NCBI GenBank assembly: GCA_030430515.1
Contig: JAUIKX010000015.1
Location: forward strand, 1 to 21,060
DNA from: Gammaproteobacteria bacterium
Lineage (GTDB): Bacteria > Pseudomonadota > Gammaproteobacteria > Pseudomonadales > Azotimanducaceae
Reading direction: 5' to 3'
Length of the DNA: 21,060 nt
Shown here piece by piece: positions 9,899 through 17,441 of the stretch. Numbering within the stretch: position 1 is the first letter of the stretch; each line of letters starts with the position of its first letter. The position numbers were made by a program, and so were the translations under genes. Under the pieces are notes generated by a model. That model was not told the origin of the DNA, did no database searches, and was given only the letters and a program-made list of their open reading frames with translations.

Positions 9899-10515
9899 GT
9901 GCCATCCCACTGGGCGAATCTGGAAATGAGCCGGAGCCCGACACGACCGCTCTTTTCCGGGTGGAACTGAGTGGCGAAGTAGTTGCCGCGGCCGATAGCA
10001 CAGGCGAACGGATGCTCGTACTCGCTTTCGGCGTACACGCAGTCGGCTTCGGCCGGTTCGGGATAGTAGGCGTGCACGAAATAGAATTCGTCGCCGGGTT
10101 CCAGGCCTTCCAGAACCGGGTGCGGCTTTTTCAACACGACTTCGTTCCAACCCATGTGCGGCACCTTCAGCGCCGGGTCATCGAGCGCAAACCGGCGAAC
10201 GTTCCCACCAATGAGCCCGAGCGTCGTGGTGTCGTTCTCTTCGGAGTAATCCAGTGAGATCTGCAGGCCCAGACAGATGCCCAGAGTCGGCGTGCCTTTA
10301 TCCAGCGCCTCGTGCAGCGCCTGGTCCATGCCCCGGGCTTTCAGGCTTTTCATAGCGCTGCCCGCAGCCCCTACACCTGGAAAAATGACCCGTTCCGCCG
10401 ACACCACCTGCGCCGGGTCGGCGACGATTTCCGCATCGAGTCCGACTTCGTGGCAGGCGCGGTGAACGCTGCGGAGGTTACCGGCGTCGTAGTCGACAAT
10501 GACCGCTCGAGACAT
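9892..10515 (-). CDS. hisH: Imidazole glycerol phosphate synthase glutamine amidotransferase subunit
   Basis: Class I glutamine amidotransferase of 207 residues that supplies ammonia to HisF. The triad is complete: Cys81 in GICLGLQ, His185 and Glu187 in QFHPEKSG. The oxyanion-strand PGVG (46-49) and the MGWNEV motif near residue 121 fit HisH. The ATG at 10515 gives the family N-terminus (MSRAVIVDYDAGNLRSV). A TTG at 10533 is the only earlier in-frame start. It is the first gene of the leftward hisH-hisF-oxidoreductase unit, overlapping hisF by 7 bases. The motif after the nucleophile (GLQISLDYSEEND) departs slightly from the common GMQ form, in line with the divergent HisF. Confidence 0.92.
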   Translation of the reverse strand: MSRAVIVDYDAGNLRSVHRACHEVGLDAEIVADPAQVVSAERVIFPGVGAAGSAMKSLKARGMDQALHEALDKGTPTLGICLGLQISLDYSEENDTTTLGLIGGNVRRFALDDPALKVPHMGWNEVVLKKPHPVLEGLEPGDEFYFVHAYYPEPAEADCVYAESEYEHPFACAIGRGNYFATQFHPEKSGRVGLRLISRFAQWDGTC

Positions 10516-10545
10516 GAACTGTGCTTGTTGCAATCCGGGGCGCGG

Positions 10546-10574
10546 ATACTAGCGCACAGTCACCGATCAACCAA
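10546..10574 (-). promoter_or_regulatory. Candidate sigma-70 promoter for hisH-hisF-oxidoreductase
   Basis: On the minus strand TTGGTT (10574-10569) and TAGTAT (10551-10546, 4 of 6 to consensus) are separated by exactly 17 bases. A transcript would start near 10539, about 24 bases before the hisH ATG. The -35 match is weak beyond TTG. Found by eye. Confidence 0.35.
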
Positions 10575-10643
10575 GGTGCCGCTAGCCGGGCGGATTCGGG
10601 TAGTCTTCGCGGTCCAGATATTTTCAAGAGTTGGAGAGACCCA

Positions 10644-11621
10644 ATGCTCAAAACCCGTTTCACTGAAATGTTCGGCGTCGAACACCCCATCACCATGGGC
10701 GGCATGACCGGAGTCGGTTACGGCGACCTGGTGGCGGCTGTAGCCAATGCCGGTGCGCTCGGCTTCATCACGGCGCACATGTTCCCTACCGCCGAAGGCC
10801 TCGAGCAGGAAATCAAGCGCACACGGGAAATGACCGACAAGCCGTTCGGTGTGAACATGACGATCCTGCCGTCCATCAACCCCATCCCCTACGACGAGTA
10901 CCGCCAGGTGATCTGCGAGACCGGCGTGAAGGTCGTGGAGACCGCCGGTCGCAGTCCCGAGCCGCACCTGCCCGACTTCAAGGCCAACGGCGTGCGGGTG
11001 ATCCACAAGTGCACCTCGGTTCGCCATGCGGTCACCGCCGCGCGTCTGGGTGTCGATGTGATCAGCATCGACGGCTTCGAGTGCGCGGGTCACCCGGGAG
11101 AAGACGACGTCACCCTGATCGTGTTGCTGCCCGCCACCTGCGATGCCGTGGATATCCCGGTGATTGCATCCGGCGGAATGGCCGATGGCCGAAGCCTGGT
11201 TGCTGCGCTGTCGCTGGGCGCCGAAGGCGTCAATATGGGCACCCGCTTTCTCGCCACCAAAGAGGCGAAGATCCACGAAAACGTCAAACAGGCGATTGTC
11301 GACCAGACCGAGCGGGACACCGTGCTCATCAACCGTACGCTGCGCAATACCGCCCGCGTATCGAAGAACGATGTCTCACAAGAAGTTGTGGATATTCAGA
11401 GAGATACGTCGAAAACCTTTGACGATGTAAAAGAATTGGTTGCCGGTGTACGCGGCCGCGCCAACGTTCTCGAAGGCGGCGACATCAACGGCGGCATCTG
11501 GACCGTAGGCCAGAGCCAGGGCCTGGTGCGCGACATACCCACCTGCGAAGAAGTGGTAGACCGCATCGTCAAGCAGGCCGAAGAGATCATCCAGAGCCGT
11601 CTCGACCGCATGGCAGGCTGA
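10644..11621 (+). CDS. Nitronate monooxygenase / 2-nitropropane dioxygenase-like FMN protein
   Basis: FMN-binding TIM-barrel of 325 residues. Family members oxidise alkyl nitronates, but the same fold includes the enoyl-ACP reductase FabK and enzymes of actinobacterial steroid ring degradation, so the substrate is open. Visible features are TMGGMTGVGYGDLVAAVANAG at the start, GFECAGHPG (144-152, with the His150 expected in this family), GGMADG (177-182) and GVNMGTRF (195-202), which together bind the FMN phosphate. The ATG at 10644 is preceded by GGAGAG with good spacing; the frame is open from 10521, but the earlier residues overlap the hisH promoter region and match nothing. It is divergent from hisH by 128 bases. 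A strong hairpin follows its stop. Confidence 0.85.
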   Translation: MLKTRFTEMFGVEHPITMGGMTGVGYGDLVAAVANAGALGFITAHMFPTAEGLEQEIKRTREMTDKPFGVNMTILPSINPIPYDEYRQVICETGVKVVETAGRSPEPHLPDFKANGVRVIHKCTSVRHAVTAARLGVDVISIDGFECAGHPGEDDVTLIVLLPATCDAVDIPVIASGGMADGRSLVAALSLGAEGVNMGTRFLATKEAKIHENVKQAIVDQTERDTVLINRTLRNTARVSKNDVSQEVVDIQRDTSKTFDDVKELVAGVRGRANVLEGGDINGGIWTVGQSQGLVRDIPTCEEVVDRIVKQAEEIIQSRLDRMAG

Positions 11622-11638
11622 TCGCACCTTAGCCGAGC

Positions 11639-11669
11639 GGCACCCCGTGCATGACTTGTGCGGGGTGCC
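11639..11669. terminator. Strong hairpin between the nitronate monooxygenase-like gene and hemH
   Basis: GGCACCCCG (11639-11647) and CGGGGTGCC (11661-11669) are perfect inverted repeats. As RNA the stem can extend inward by U-G, G-U, C-G and A-U pairs to about 13 pairs with a 5-base loop. It lies 17 bases after the upstream stop and 39 before the hemH start. No U-tract follows on either strand, so it is not a classical intrinsic terminator. RNA-end protection, a Rho-linked 3' end or control of hemH are alternatives. Confidence 0.5.
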
Positions 11670-11708
11670 CCGCTACCATCTGCGCCACCTTTGCAACCAG
11701 GCGCAAGC

Positions 11709-12725
11709 GTGACCACCGGCGTACTGCTCATCAATCTCGGATCTCCGGCTTCCCCTTCCACAGCTGACGTTCGCAGGTACCTCAACGAGTTCCTCATGGA
11801 CCGGCGCGTGCTCGACGTGCCCTGGCCGGTCCGTCGGCTGATCGTTTCTGCTTTCATCCTGCCCACCCGGCCGAAGCAGAGCGCAGAGGCCTACGCAAAG
11901 ATCTGGCGCGAAGAAGGCTCACCGCTGCTCTACCATTCACGCGGACTAGCCGATGCGCTCGAAAACGCGCTCGAGCAGCCGGTAGCACTGGCCATGCGTT
12001 ACGGCTCACCGAGCGTCGCAGATGGATTCGAGGCGTTGGAGGCCCGCGGTGTCACCCGCTGCATCGTCGCGCCTCTGTACCCCCACTATGCAGACTCCAC
12101 CACCACCACCAGCTTCGAGGCAGCTGAAAGTTGCGCACCGGAGTCCATGGAAATCGTCCGTCTCGCGCCGTTCTATGCAGACCCTGGATACATCCAGGCC
12201 CTGGCGGACGTAACCCGTGCCGCGCTGCCGGAACACTGCGACTACCTGCTCATGAGCTACCACGGCCTGCCGGAGCGCCATCTGACCAAAGCCGATCCCA
12301 CCGGCAACCACTGCCTGCAGTCTGCCGACTGCTGCGAGCGGGCTTCAGCCGCACACGCCACCTGCTACCGCCACCAGAGCCGGGTGACTTCGCGCCTACT
12401 GGCCGAGGCGCTGGGCCTGGATGACAGCCAGTACGGTGTGAGCTATCAGTCGCGCCTGGGCCGCCTGCCCTGGCTGACGCCGTACACCGACGCGACGCTG
12501 GTCGAGCTGGCAGAGCACGGCGTAAAGCATCTGGCGGTGGTTTGCCCGGCCTTCGTCGCTGACAATCTGGAAACACTCGAAGAGATCGGTCTGGCGGGGA
12601 AAGAGGCCTTTCTGGCAGCGGGCGGTGAATCGTTCACGCTGGTGCCGTGCCTGAACGAGGACGAAAGATGGGTCGACGCGCTTGGCTTGCTGCTCAAGCG
12701 CGCCGACCTGGCGGTTACGGGATAA
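11709..12725 (+). CDS. hemH: Ferrochelatase
   Basis: Inserts ferrous iron into protoporphyrin IX, the last step of protoheme synthesis; 338 residues, cytoplasmic or membrane-associated. The start VLLINLGSPASP, catalytic His185 in SYHGLP, SYQSRLGRLPWLTPYTD (245-261) and the CPAFVADNLETLEEI region with its catalytic glutamate are all typical. The GTG at 11709 gives the family N-terminus; GTG 11658 and TTG 11691 lie upstream in frame but add unmatched residues. A cysteine-rich insert (Cys202, 208, 209, 219) sits just after the catalytic histidine, where E. coli HemH has the short DPYP segment; it could hold an iron-sulfur cluster. The 3' end overlaps that of the convergent P450 by 11 bases. Confidence 0.96.
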   Translation: MTTGVLLINLGSPASPSTADVRRYLNEFLMDRRVLDVPWPVRRLIVSAFILPTRPKQSAEAYAKIWREEGSPLLYHSRGLADALENALEQPVALAMRYGSPSVADGFEALEARGVTRCIVAPLYPHYADSTTTTSFEAAESCAPESMEIVRLAPFYADPGYIQALADVTRAALPEHCDYLLMSYHGLPERHLTKADPTGNHCLQSADCCERASAAHATCYRHQSRVTSRLLAEALGLDDSQYGVSYQSRLGRLPWLTPYTDATLVELAEHGVKHLAVVCPAFVADNLETLEEIGLAGKEAFLAAGGESFTLVPCLNEDERWVDALGLLLKRADLAVTG

Positions 12726-13962
12726 GTCGCACCGGCATACGTGCGTAGCCGTTTACGAAATTGGACTCCACCCGTTCAACGTCACCGACAATTTCGATGC
12801 GTTGCCAGCGCTTCATGATTTCCTGCCAGAGCACGCGCATCTGCAGCTCTGCCAGCCGCAGGCCCAGGCAGCGATGCAGGCCGAAGCCGAAGGAAATCGT
12901 CGAGCGCGCGTTGGCCCGCTCGATATCCAGCGCGTCGGCATTCTCGAACACGTCTTCATCCCGGTTGCCCGAGTAGTACCACATCACCACTTTGTCGCCT
13001 TTCCTGATGGGTTGCGCGCCGATGTTGGTATCGACCGTCGCGGTGCGGCGCATGTGCGCAAGCGGTGTCTGCCAGCGCACGATCTCGGAGATGGCGTTGT
13101 CCAGCAGTTCCGGGCGCGCACGTAGTTTTTCCAGCTGATCAGGGTACTGATTGAACGCATTGACGCTGCCGCTCATGGTGTTGCGGGTGGTGTCGTTGCC
13201 GCCGACGATGAGTAGCATGAGGTTGCCTAGAAAGTGGGAGTCCGGCTGATCGGCCGTCGCCGCATCCTGAGCCAGCATGGTGACCAGATCGAAGTTGGCC
13301 GGCCCGTCCCTGCGCTCTTCCTTCAGCCGTTTGAAGTACGTCAGGCACTCCATGAGTTCGGAGATGCGTTGCTCCTGGCTGCCGACGATGGGTGAATCCG
13401 CTTCCGCCGTGGTGACATCCGACCAGCGCGTCAGCTTGCGTCGGTCTTCGAAGGGGAAATCGAACAGCGTGGCCAGCATCATGGTGGTGAGTTCGATGGA
13501 GACGTTATCCACCCAGTCGAACGTCTCGCCGACGGGCAGCGAGTCGAGCAGCGTCCGGGTGCGTGTTCTGATGAGCCCTTCGAAGTTGGCCAGGCTCGCC
13601 GGCGCAACAATTTTACTCACGGCTTTGCGCTGGGGCCCATGCTCAGGTGGGTCCATGGTGATGAAGCTCTTCACGAAGAAGTCGCTGTCGGCGTCTTTGA
13701 CGATGCCATCATCGATCATGATGCCGCCATGAATCGCGTCGGACGAAAACTGCTCGTGGTTCTTGTCCACCGCCATGATGTCCTTGTAGCGGGTCACCGA
13801 CCAGAACGGGCCGTAGGGGCTGTCCGGACAGTAGTGCACGGGCTGCTCGGCACGCATCTGTTTGAAATACGGCAGTATGCGCTCTTCGCTGAACAGTTTC
13901 GGATCTGCCGGGTTGAAATTCGCCAGCTCAGAATCCCCGGTTACTGATATCGACTCACTCAT
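12715..13962 (-). CDS. Cytochrome P450, CYP153-like (alkane/fatty-acyl terminal hydroxylase type)
   Basis: Soluble bacterial P450 of 415 residues. Heme ligand Cys365 lies in FGFGLHRCLG, the I-helix oxygen-binding motif is GGNDTT (254-259) and the K-helix ExxR is Glu293-Arg296. Long stretches such as YGPFWSVTRYKDIMAV, MLATLFDFPF, TRWSDVTTA, RWQTPLAHMRRTA and MWYYSGNRDED agree, from memory, with CYP153 enzymes, which hydroxylate the terminal carbon of alkanes and related chains. The residues after the heme loop (GLRLAEL) differ from the GNRLAE I recall in CYP153A, so it may be a related subfamily. The ATG at 13962 has AGGGGA nine bases upstream. It lies 33 bases after the acyl-CoA ligase, probably one operon. 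The ferredoxin and reductase it needs are not in the window. Confidence 0.9.
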   Translation of the reverse strand: MSESISVTGDSELANFNPADPKLFSEERILPYFKQMRAEQPVHYCPDSPYGPFWSVTRYKDIMAVDKNHEQFSSDAIHGGIMIDDGIVKDADSDFFVKSFITMDPPEHGPQRKAVSKIVAPASLANFEGLIRTRTRTLLDSLPVGETFDWVDNVSIELTTMMLATLFDFPFEDRRKLTRWSDVTTAEADSPIVGSQEQRISELMECLTYFKRLKEERRDGPANFDLVTMLAQDAATADQPDSHFLGNLMLLIVGGNDTTRNTMSGSVNAFNQYPDQLEKLRARPELLDNAISEIVRWQTPLAHMRRTATVDTNIGAQPIRKGDKVVMWYYSGNRDEDVFENADALDIERANARSTISFGFGLHRCLGLRLAELQMRVLWQEIMKRWQRIEIVGDVERVESNFVNGYARMPVRLIP

Positions 13963-13995
13963 CGTTCGTTTCCCCTTCTGATGAAAAGCTGCCGC

Positions 13996-15684
13996 TCAGG
14001 ACAGCCTGCCAAGGGCTTCTTCGCGAATACCCTTCTTGAAAATCTTGCCGCTGGCGGTGCGCGGCAGCTCGTCGCGGGTTACCCATATGTGCGTGGGTAC
14101 CTTGAAGCGTGCCAGCCGGTCTCCGACGTGCGATTGGATGTCTCCACCGGTGAGGATCGCGCCGGGCGCTGCCCGCACCACAGCTGCCACCACCTCGCCC
14201 AGACGTTCGTCCGGCAGGCCGAAAACAGCGCACTCCGTGACTTTCGGATGGTCGTAGATCACCGCTTCCACTTCCTGGCAGCCGATATTCTCACCGCCGC
14301 GGATGATCATGTCCTTTTCACGGTCGGTAATGAAGATGAAGCCCTCTTCGTCGATGTGGCCGATGTCGCCGGTGTGTATCCAGCCATCGACGATGGTCTT
14401 GGCGGTGTCCGCAGGACGGTTCCAATAACCCGTAAAATTCATCGGCCCCTTGATGCAGATCTCACCGGTCTCATTGGTGCCGAGCTCGTTGCCGTCGGTA
14501 TCCACGACCCGCACAGATACCAGCGGTCGCAGCGGCCGTCCGCAGCTTTTCGGCTTGGCCTGAAGGTGCACACCCGCGTTGGAAGCCGTCAGACCGTTGG
14601 TTTCGGTCATGGCGTAGGCCGCGCTGGCGCGGGCCTGGTTCTCCGTTCGCTTGGCGATGCGGCTGGAATGTTCGGGCGTCATCGCCGCACCGCCCCCGCC
14701 GATGCTGCGCAGGCTCGAAAGGTCGTACTGCTCGTAGTTCGGCGAATTGACGAGCTCGTAGGCCATGGTCGGCACGCCGGAGAAGTGCGTCACCCGCTCA
14801 CGTTCGATGAGCGCCAGCGCCTTCTCTGCGTCCCACTTGAACATGCCGACCACCTTGCGGCCGTTGCGGAAAGACGGTAACAACTGGCCGTTGAGCCCGG
14901 TGACGTGGAACAGCGGTACGGTGAGGATCATGCAGGGCTGACGCTCTGGCGGCCGCTGGCGTCTGCCTACCTCCGCTCGGGCGATAGCTGCTGCGGCCTC
15001 CCACCCCATGAGCGAGTGAATGATGGCTCGATGAGAAGACACCACACCTTTCGGATGGGATGTGGAGCCCGACGTATACAGAATGGTGGCCGCATCGTCC
15101 GGATCGATCTCCGGCACGTGCATAACGCCATTGCCGGAACGGATGAAGCTTTCCCACGAGCGCACACCGCGCCCAGCCGCATGCTGGGTGCGCACGCTGA
15201 TGACGTTGAGGTTCTTCGAATCCAGATACGGAGACAGCGCTTCGAGGCGCTCCCGGTCGACAAAAATGGTGTTCAGACCGCTGTCGTCGATGCCGTAGAC
15301 CATCTCCTCACCGGTCCACCAGGCATTCATCGCAACCGCAATGCCGCCCATGGAGGTGATGCCCATGAACGCCATGACCCATTCCGGGTAGTTACGCATG
15401 GCGATACCCACGCGATCGCCCGGCCTGACCCCCAGCGTATGCAGACCCGCCATGACCCGCTCTGCCGTGCGCCATGCTTCAGCAAAGGTATAGCGCTCAT
15501 CCTCATAGACGTAGAAAGTTTCGGCCGCGTGTTCCAGCGCCCCCTGAAAAAGTTCCCGAAGATGCCAGGGGGCATTTCTGAAGGTCGGCAGCGGTACGCC
15601 ACGAATATTGCGCTCGACGATCTCGAACGGTCCGCCCGGACCGAGAATTTCATCGACGGACGGTTCGCTCATCTGGCTGCTCAA
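13996..15684 (-). CDS. AMP-forming acyl-CoA synthetase/ligase
   Basis: Class I adenylate-forming enzyme of 562 residues that activates a carboxylic acid to acyl-AMP and then acyl-CoA. The phosphate-binding loop YTSGSTSHPKG (203-213), AMTETNG (358-364), GWIHTGD (434-440), the hinge DREKDMI and the C-terminal catalytic Lys547 in PRTASGKIFK are all present. The loop has Ser209 where Gly is usual. The TTG at 15684 is chosen because GGGGAG lies five bases before it; the in-frame ATG at 15672 has only a weak site. It precedes the P450 gene by 33 bases on the same strand, which suggests the two act on one compound, e.g. a medium- or long-chain acid or alkyl chain. Substrate class cannot be decided from these motifs. 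Confidence 0.9.
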   Translation of the reverse strand: MSSQMSEPSVDEILGPGGPFEIVERNIRGVPLPTFRNAPWHLRELFQGALEHAAETFYVYEDERYTFAEAWRTAERVMAGLHTLGVRPGDRVGIAMRNYPEWVMAFMGITSMGGIAVAMNAWWTGEEMVYGIDDSGLNTIFVDRERLEALSPYLDSKNLNVISVRTQHAAGRGVRSWESFIRSGNGVMHVPEIDPDDAATILYTSGSTSHPKGVVSSHRAIIHSLMGWEAAAAIARAEVGRRQRPPERQPCMILTVPLFHVTGLNGQLLPSFRNGRKVVGMFKWDAEKALALIERERVTHFSGVPTMAYELVNSPNYEQYDLSSLRSIGGGGAAMTPEHSSRIAKRTENQARASAAYAMTETNGLTASNAGVHLQAKPKSCGRPLRPLVSVRVVDTDGNELGTNETGEICIKGPMNFTGYWNRPADTAKTIVDGWIHTGDIGHIDEEGFIFITDREKDMIIRGGENIGCQEVEAVIYDHPKVTECAVFGLPDERLGEVVAAVVRAAPGAILTGGDIQSHVGDRLARFKVPTHIWVTRDELPRTASGKIFKKGIREEALGRLS

Positions 15685-15713
15685 GATTGCTCCCCAACAA
15701 TCGTTCTGCCCTG

Positions 15714-15742
15714 AGTGTGCACGCAGCGCCGCCTGCTGGCAA
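15714..15742 (-). promoter_or_regulatory. Candidate sigma-70 promoter for the ligase-P450 pair
   Basis: On the minus strand TTGCCA (15742-15737, 5 of 6 to consensus) is followed after 17 bases by CACACT (15719-15714, 3 of 6). Transcription would begin near 15707, about 22 bases before the TTG start of the ligase. A weak -10 would suit an activator-dependent promoter, such as one served by the adjacent LysR protein. Found by eye. Confidence 0.3.
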
Positions 15743-15758
15743 ACCGCCCGCCGACTGG

Positions 15759-16613
15759 TCAGACCTGGTCGGCGTGCTTGCTGACCAGCCGGTAGAAGTT
15801 CTGCACCAGCACCCGGGAGAACATGGACTTGCGCGCAACGAAACGAACGGGCCGGTTCAGACCCTGGTCGGCAAGATGGATCATCTGATCATCCCGAACC
15901 CCCAGAGTCTTCGCGACACCTGCCGGCACCAGGCCATGCCCGAAGCCCGCCAGCGCCATCTGCGCCACCGAGAAGAACGATTCGAGCGACGCCTCACGAT
16001 GCAGCCTGAGGCGCCGCATATCGTCCTCAATGGAACGCCAGGCACCGGAGCGCGACTCGATGGTGATGACCGACAGCGGCTCACCGACGGTGTAGCGAAT
16101 AGCCTGCAGGGCGCTGGGGATGATGACCATGGGCTCAAGGCGGATGACCTCGCTCTGCAGATCCGTCTCCGCATCGTGGCTCCCCGTGCAGATGCCGACC
16201 ATGTACTCCCCGGAACGAAGCCGGTCCAGCACCACCGGCGAGCGCTGCGCATGAAACTCGAATTCCACCTCGGGCATCTCTTCGGCAACACAGGCGAAGA
16301 GGCGGGGCCCCCAGCTCGCGAGAATCGCCTCCGAAACCCCCAGAATGATCTTTCCTTTACGCAGGGCATTGTCTTCGAGGAAGACGCTGCGCAGCTCCGA
16401 CATGAGCGGGGTCACCCGCTCCACCAGCCGCGTGCCGTGGTGGGTGAGCACAACCCGCCGCCCCTGCCGCTCGATGAGCTGGCGATCGTAGTACTGCTCC
16501 AGGGCTGCAATGCGTTTGCTCACGGCTGATTGCGAGATTTTCAGCACGGTCGCCGTCTCCATCATGGTGCCGGCCTTTGAGAGCGTGATGAGGGTTTCCA
16601 GGTTATCGAGCAA
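15759..16613 (-). CDS. LysR-type transcriptional regulator
   Basis: DNA-binding regulator of 284 residues. The N-terminal winged helix-turn-helix is clear (LITLSKAGTMMETATVLKISQSAVSKRIAALEQ within residues 8-39), followed by the LysR effector domain beginning near KGKIILGVSEA. The start is the TTG at 16613, which gives the exact family N-terminus MLDNLETL; a GGA lies eight bases upstream. It stands upstream of the ligase-P450 pair on the same strand with a 74-base gap, and 17 bases from the divergent permease start. It may control either or both; LysR regulators usually act on the divergent gene and on themselves. The inducer is unknown. The effector domain is shorter and less conserved than in well-known members, so I suggest no subgroup. 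Confidence 0.9.
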   Translation of the reverse strand: MLDNLETLITLSKAGTMMETATVLKISQSAVSKRIAALEQYYDRQLIERQGRRVVLTHHGTRLVERVTPLMSELRSVFLEDNALRKGKIILGVSEAILASWGPRLFACVAEEMPEVEFEFHAQRSPVVLDRLRSGEYMVGICTGSHDAETDLQSEVIRLEPMVIIPSALQAIRYTVGEPLSVITIESRSGAWRSIEDDMRRLRLHREASLESFFSVAQMALAGFGHGLVPAGVAKTLGVRDDQMIHLADQGLNRPVRFVARKSMFSRVLVQNFYRLVSKHADQV

Positions 16614-16630
16614 GACTATTCCATCTGGGC

Positions 16631-17419
16631 ATGATTACCATTCCAAGCATTCTCTTTTTTCGCAAAGCGCACGTCCAGCAGAATTCACTGGTGCTCTATC
16701 CATTCCTCGTTATCTGCGTCTTTGCCACCGCGATACTCTCCGGCGTGCTGGGCATGGCCGGCGGCATGATTCTCATGGCGGTCCTCGCCAGCACGCTGGG
16801 GGTCGCGTCGGCGATGATGCTGCACGGCGCGGTGCAGCTCACTTCGAACGGCTCGCGCGCCTGGTTTCTGCGGCGGCACATCGTCTGGCGCCTGTTCGTA
16901 CCGTACGCCATGGGCACGGGGGGCGCTCTGGCACTGTTCACTTCGCTGCTGTTCGTGCCCGACGCCGGGCTCGTGCTGATTCTGGTGGGTGCGTTTCCGA
17001 TACTCGCACGCCTGAGCCGACGACTGCATGGGCTCGACGTCACCCGGCCGCTCACCGCCGTCATCTGCGGCTTCGTCGTCACCGCAGCGCAACTGCTCGC
17101 AGGTGCGTCCGGCCCCCTGCTCGATCTCTTCTACATCGCGTCACCGCTTTCACGACATGCCATCGTTGCCAACAAGGCTGTCACGCAGGCGTTTGGCCAT
17201 GCCATCAAGCTGGTCTACTACGGTCTGATCATCGGCGCGGGCGATGCTTTGCCTGGCTGGCTCTACGCCATCTGCATGTGCGCCGCGGTCGTCGGCACGC
17301 GCATCGGCACCCGCCTGCTGGACCGCCTGAATGAAGAAACATTCAGGCGATGGAGCAGCCGGATCATCCTCGCCATAGCTACTGTCTGCATCGCAAGAGG
17401 CCTATGGACGCTGCTCTGA
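16631..17419 (+). CDS. TauE/SafE family membrane transporter
   Basis: Integral membrane protein of up to 262 residues with about seven to eight hydrophobic segments, in two halves with the glycine-rich helix pattern of the family (SGVLGMAGGMILMAVLAS near residues 37-54, and GASGPLLDLFYIASPL in the second half, where the repeat is seen again). Members are thought to export or import sulfur-containing or organic anions such as sulfoacetate or sulfite. The substrate here is unknown. The ATG at 16631 lacks a Shine-Dalgarno; a GTG at 16691, just before the first clear helix, is a reasonable alternative and would widen the divergent gap to 77 bases. It is divergent from the LysR gene, which makes it the most likely target of that regulator. 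Confidence 0.82.
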   Translation: MITIPSILFFRKAHVQQNSLVLYPFLVICVFATAILSGVLGMAGGMILMAVLASTLGVASAMMLHGAVQLTSNGSRAWFLRRHIVWRLFVPYAMGTGGALALFTSLLFVPDAGLVLILVGAFPILARLSRRLHGLDVTRPLTAVICGFVVTAAQLLAGASGPLLDLFYIASPLSRHAIVANKAVTQAFGHAIKLVYYGLIIGAGDALPGWLYAICMCAAVVGTRIGTRLLDRLNEETFRRWSSRIILAIATVCIARGLWTLL

Positions 17420-17441
17420 ACGAACTATTTTTTCTTTACCC

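Noticed and set aside
9899..10150. N-terminal extension of hisF
   Set aside because: Overlaps hisH out of frame with arginine-rich nonsense; HisF proteins begin at MLSKRLIACLDV.
13981..14880. 299-codon open frame on the plus strand
   Set aside because: Antisense to the acyl-CoA ligase; no motif, and the ligase frame is clearly coding.
15687..16529. 280-codon open frame on the plus strand
   Set aside because: Antisense to the LysR gene, which has a clear helix-turn-helix; shadow frame.
16614..16660. A LysR binding box (T-N11-A type) in the divergent gap
   Set aside because: Only very short dyads such as ATG-N5-CAT were found, too weak to support a site.
17427..17437. T-rich run after the TauE-like gene as an intrinsic terminator
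   Set aside because: No stable GC-rich stem could be found directly before it.
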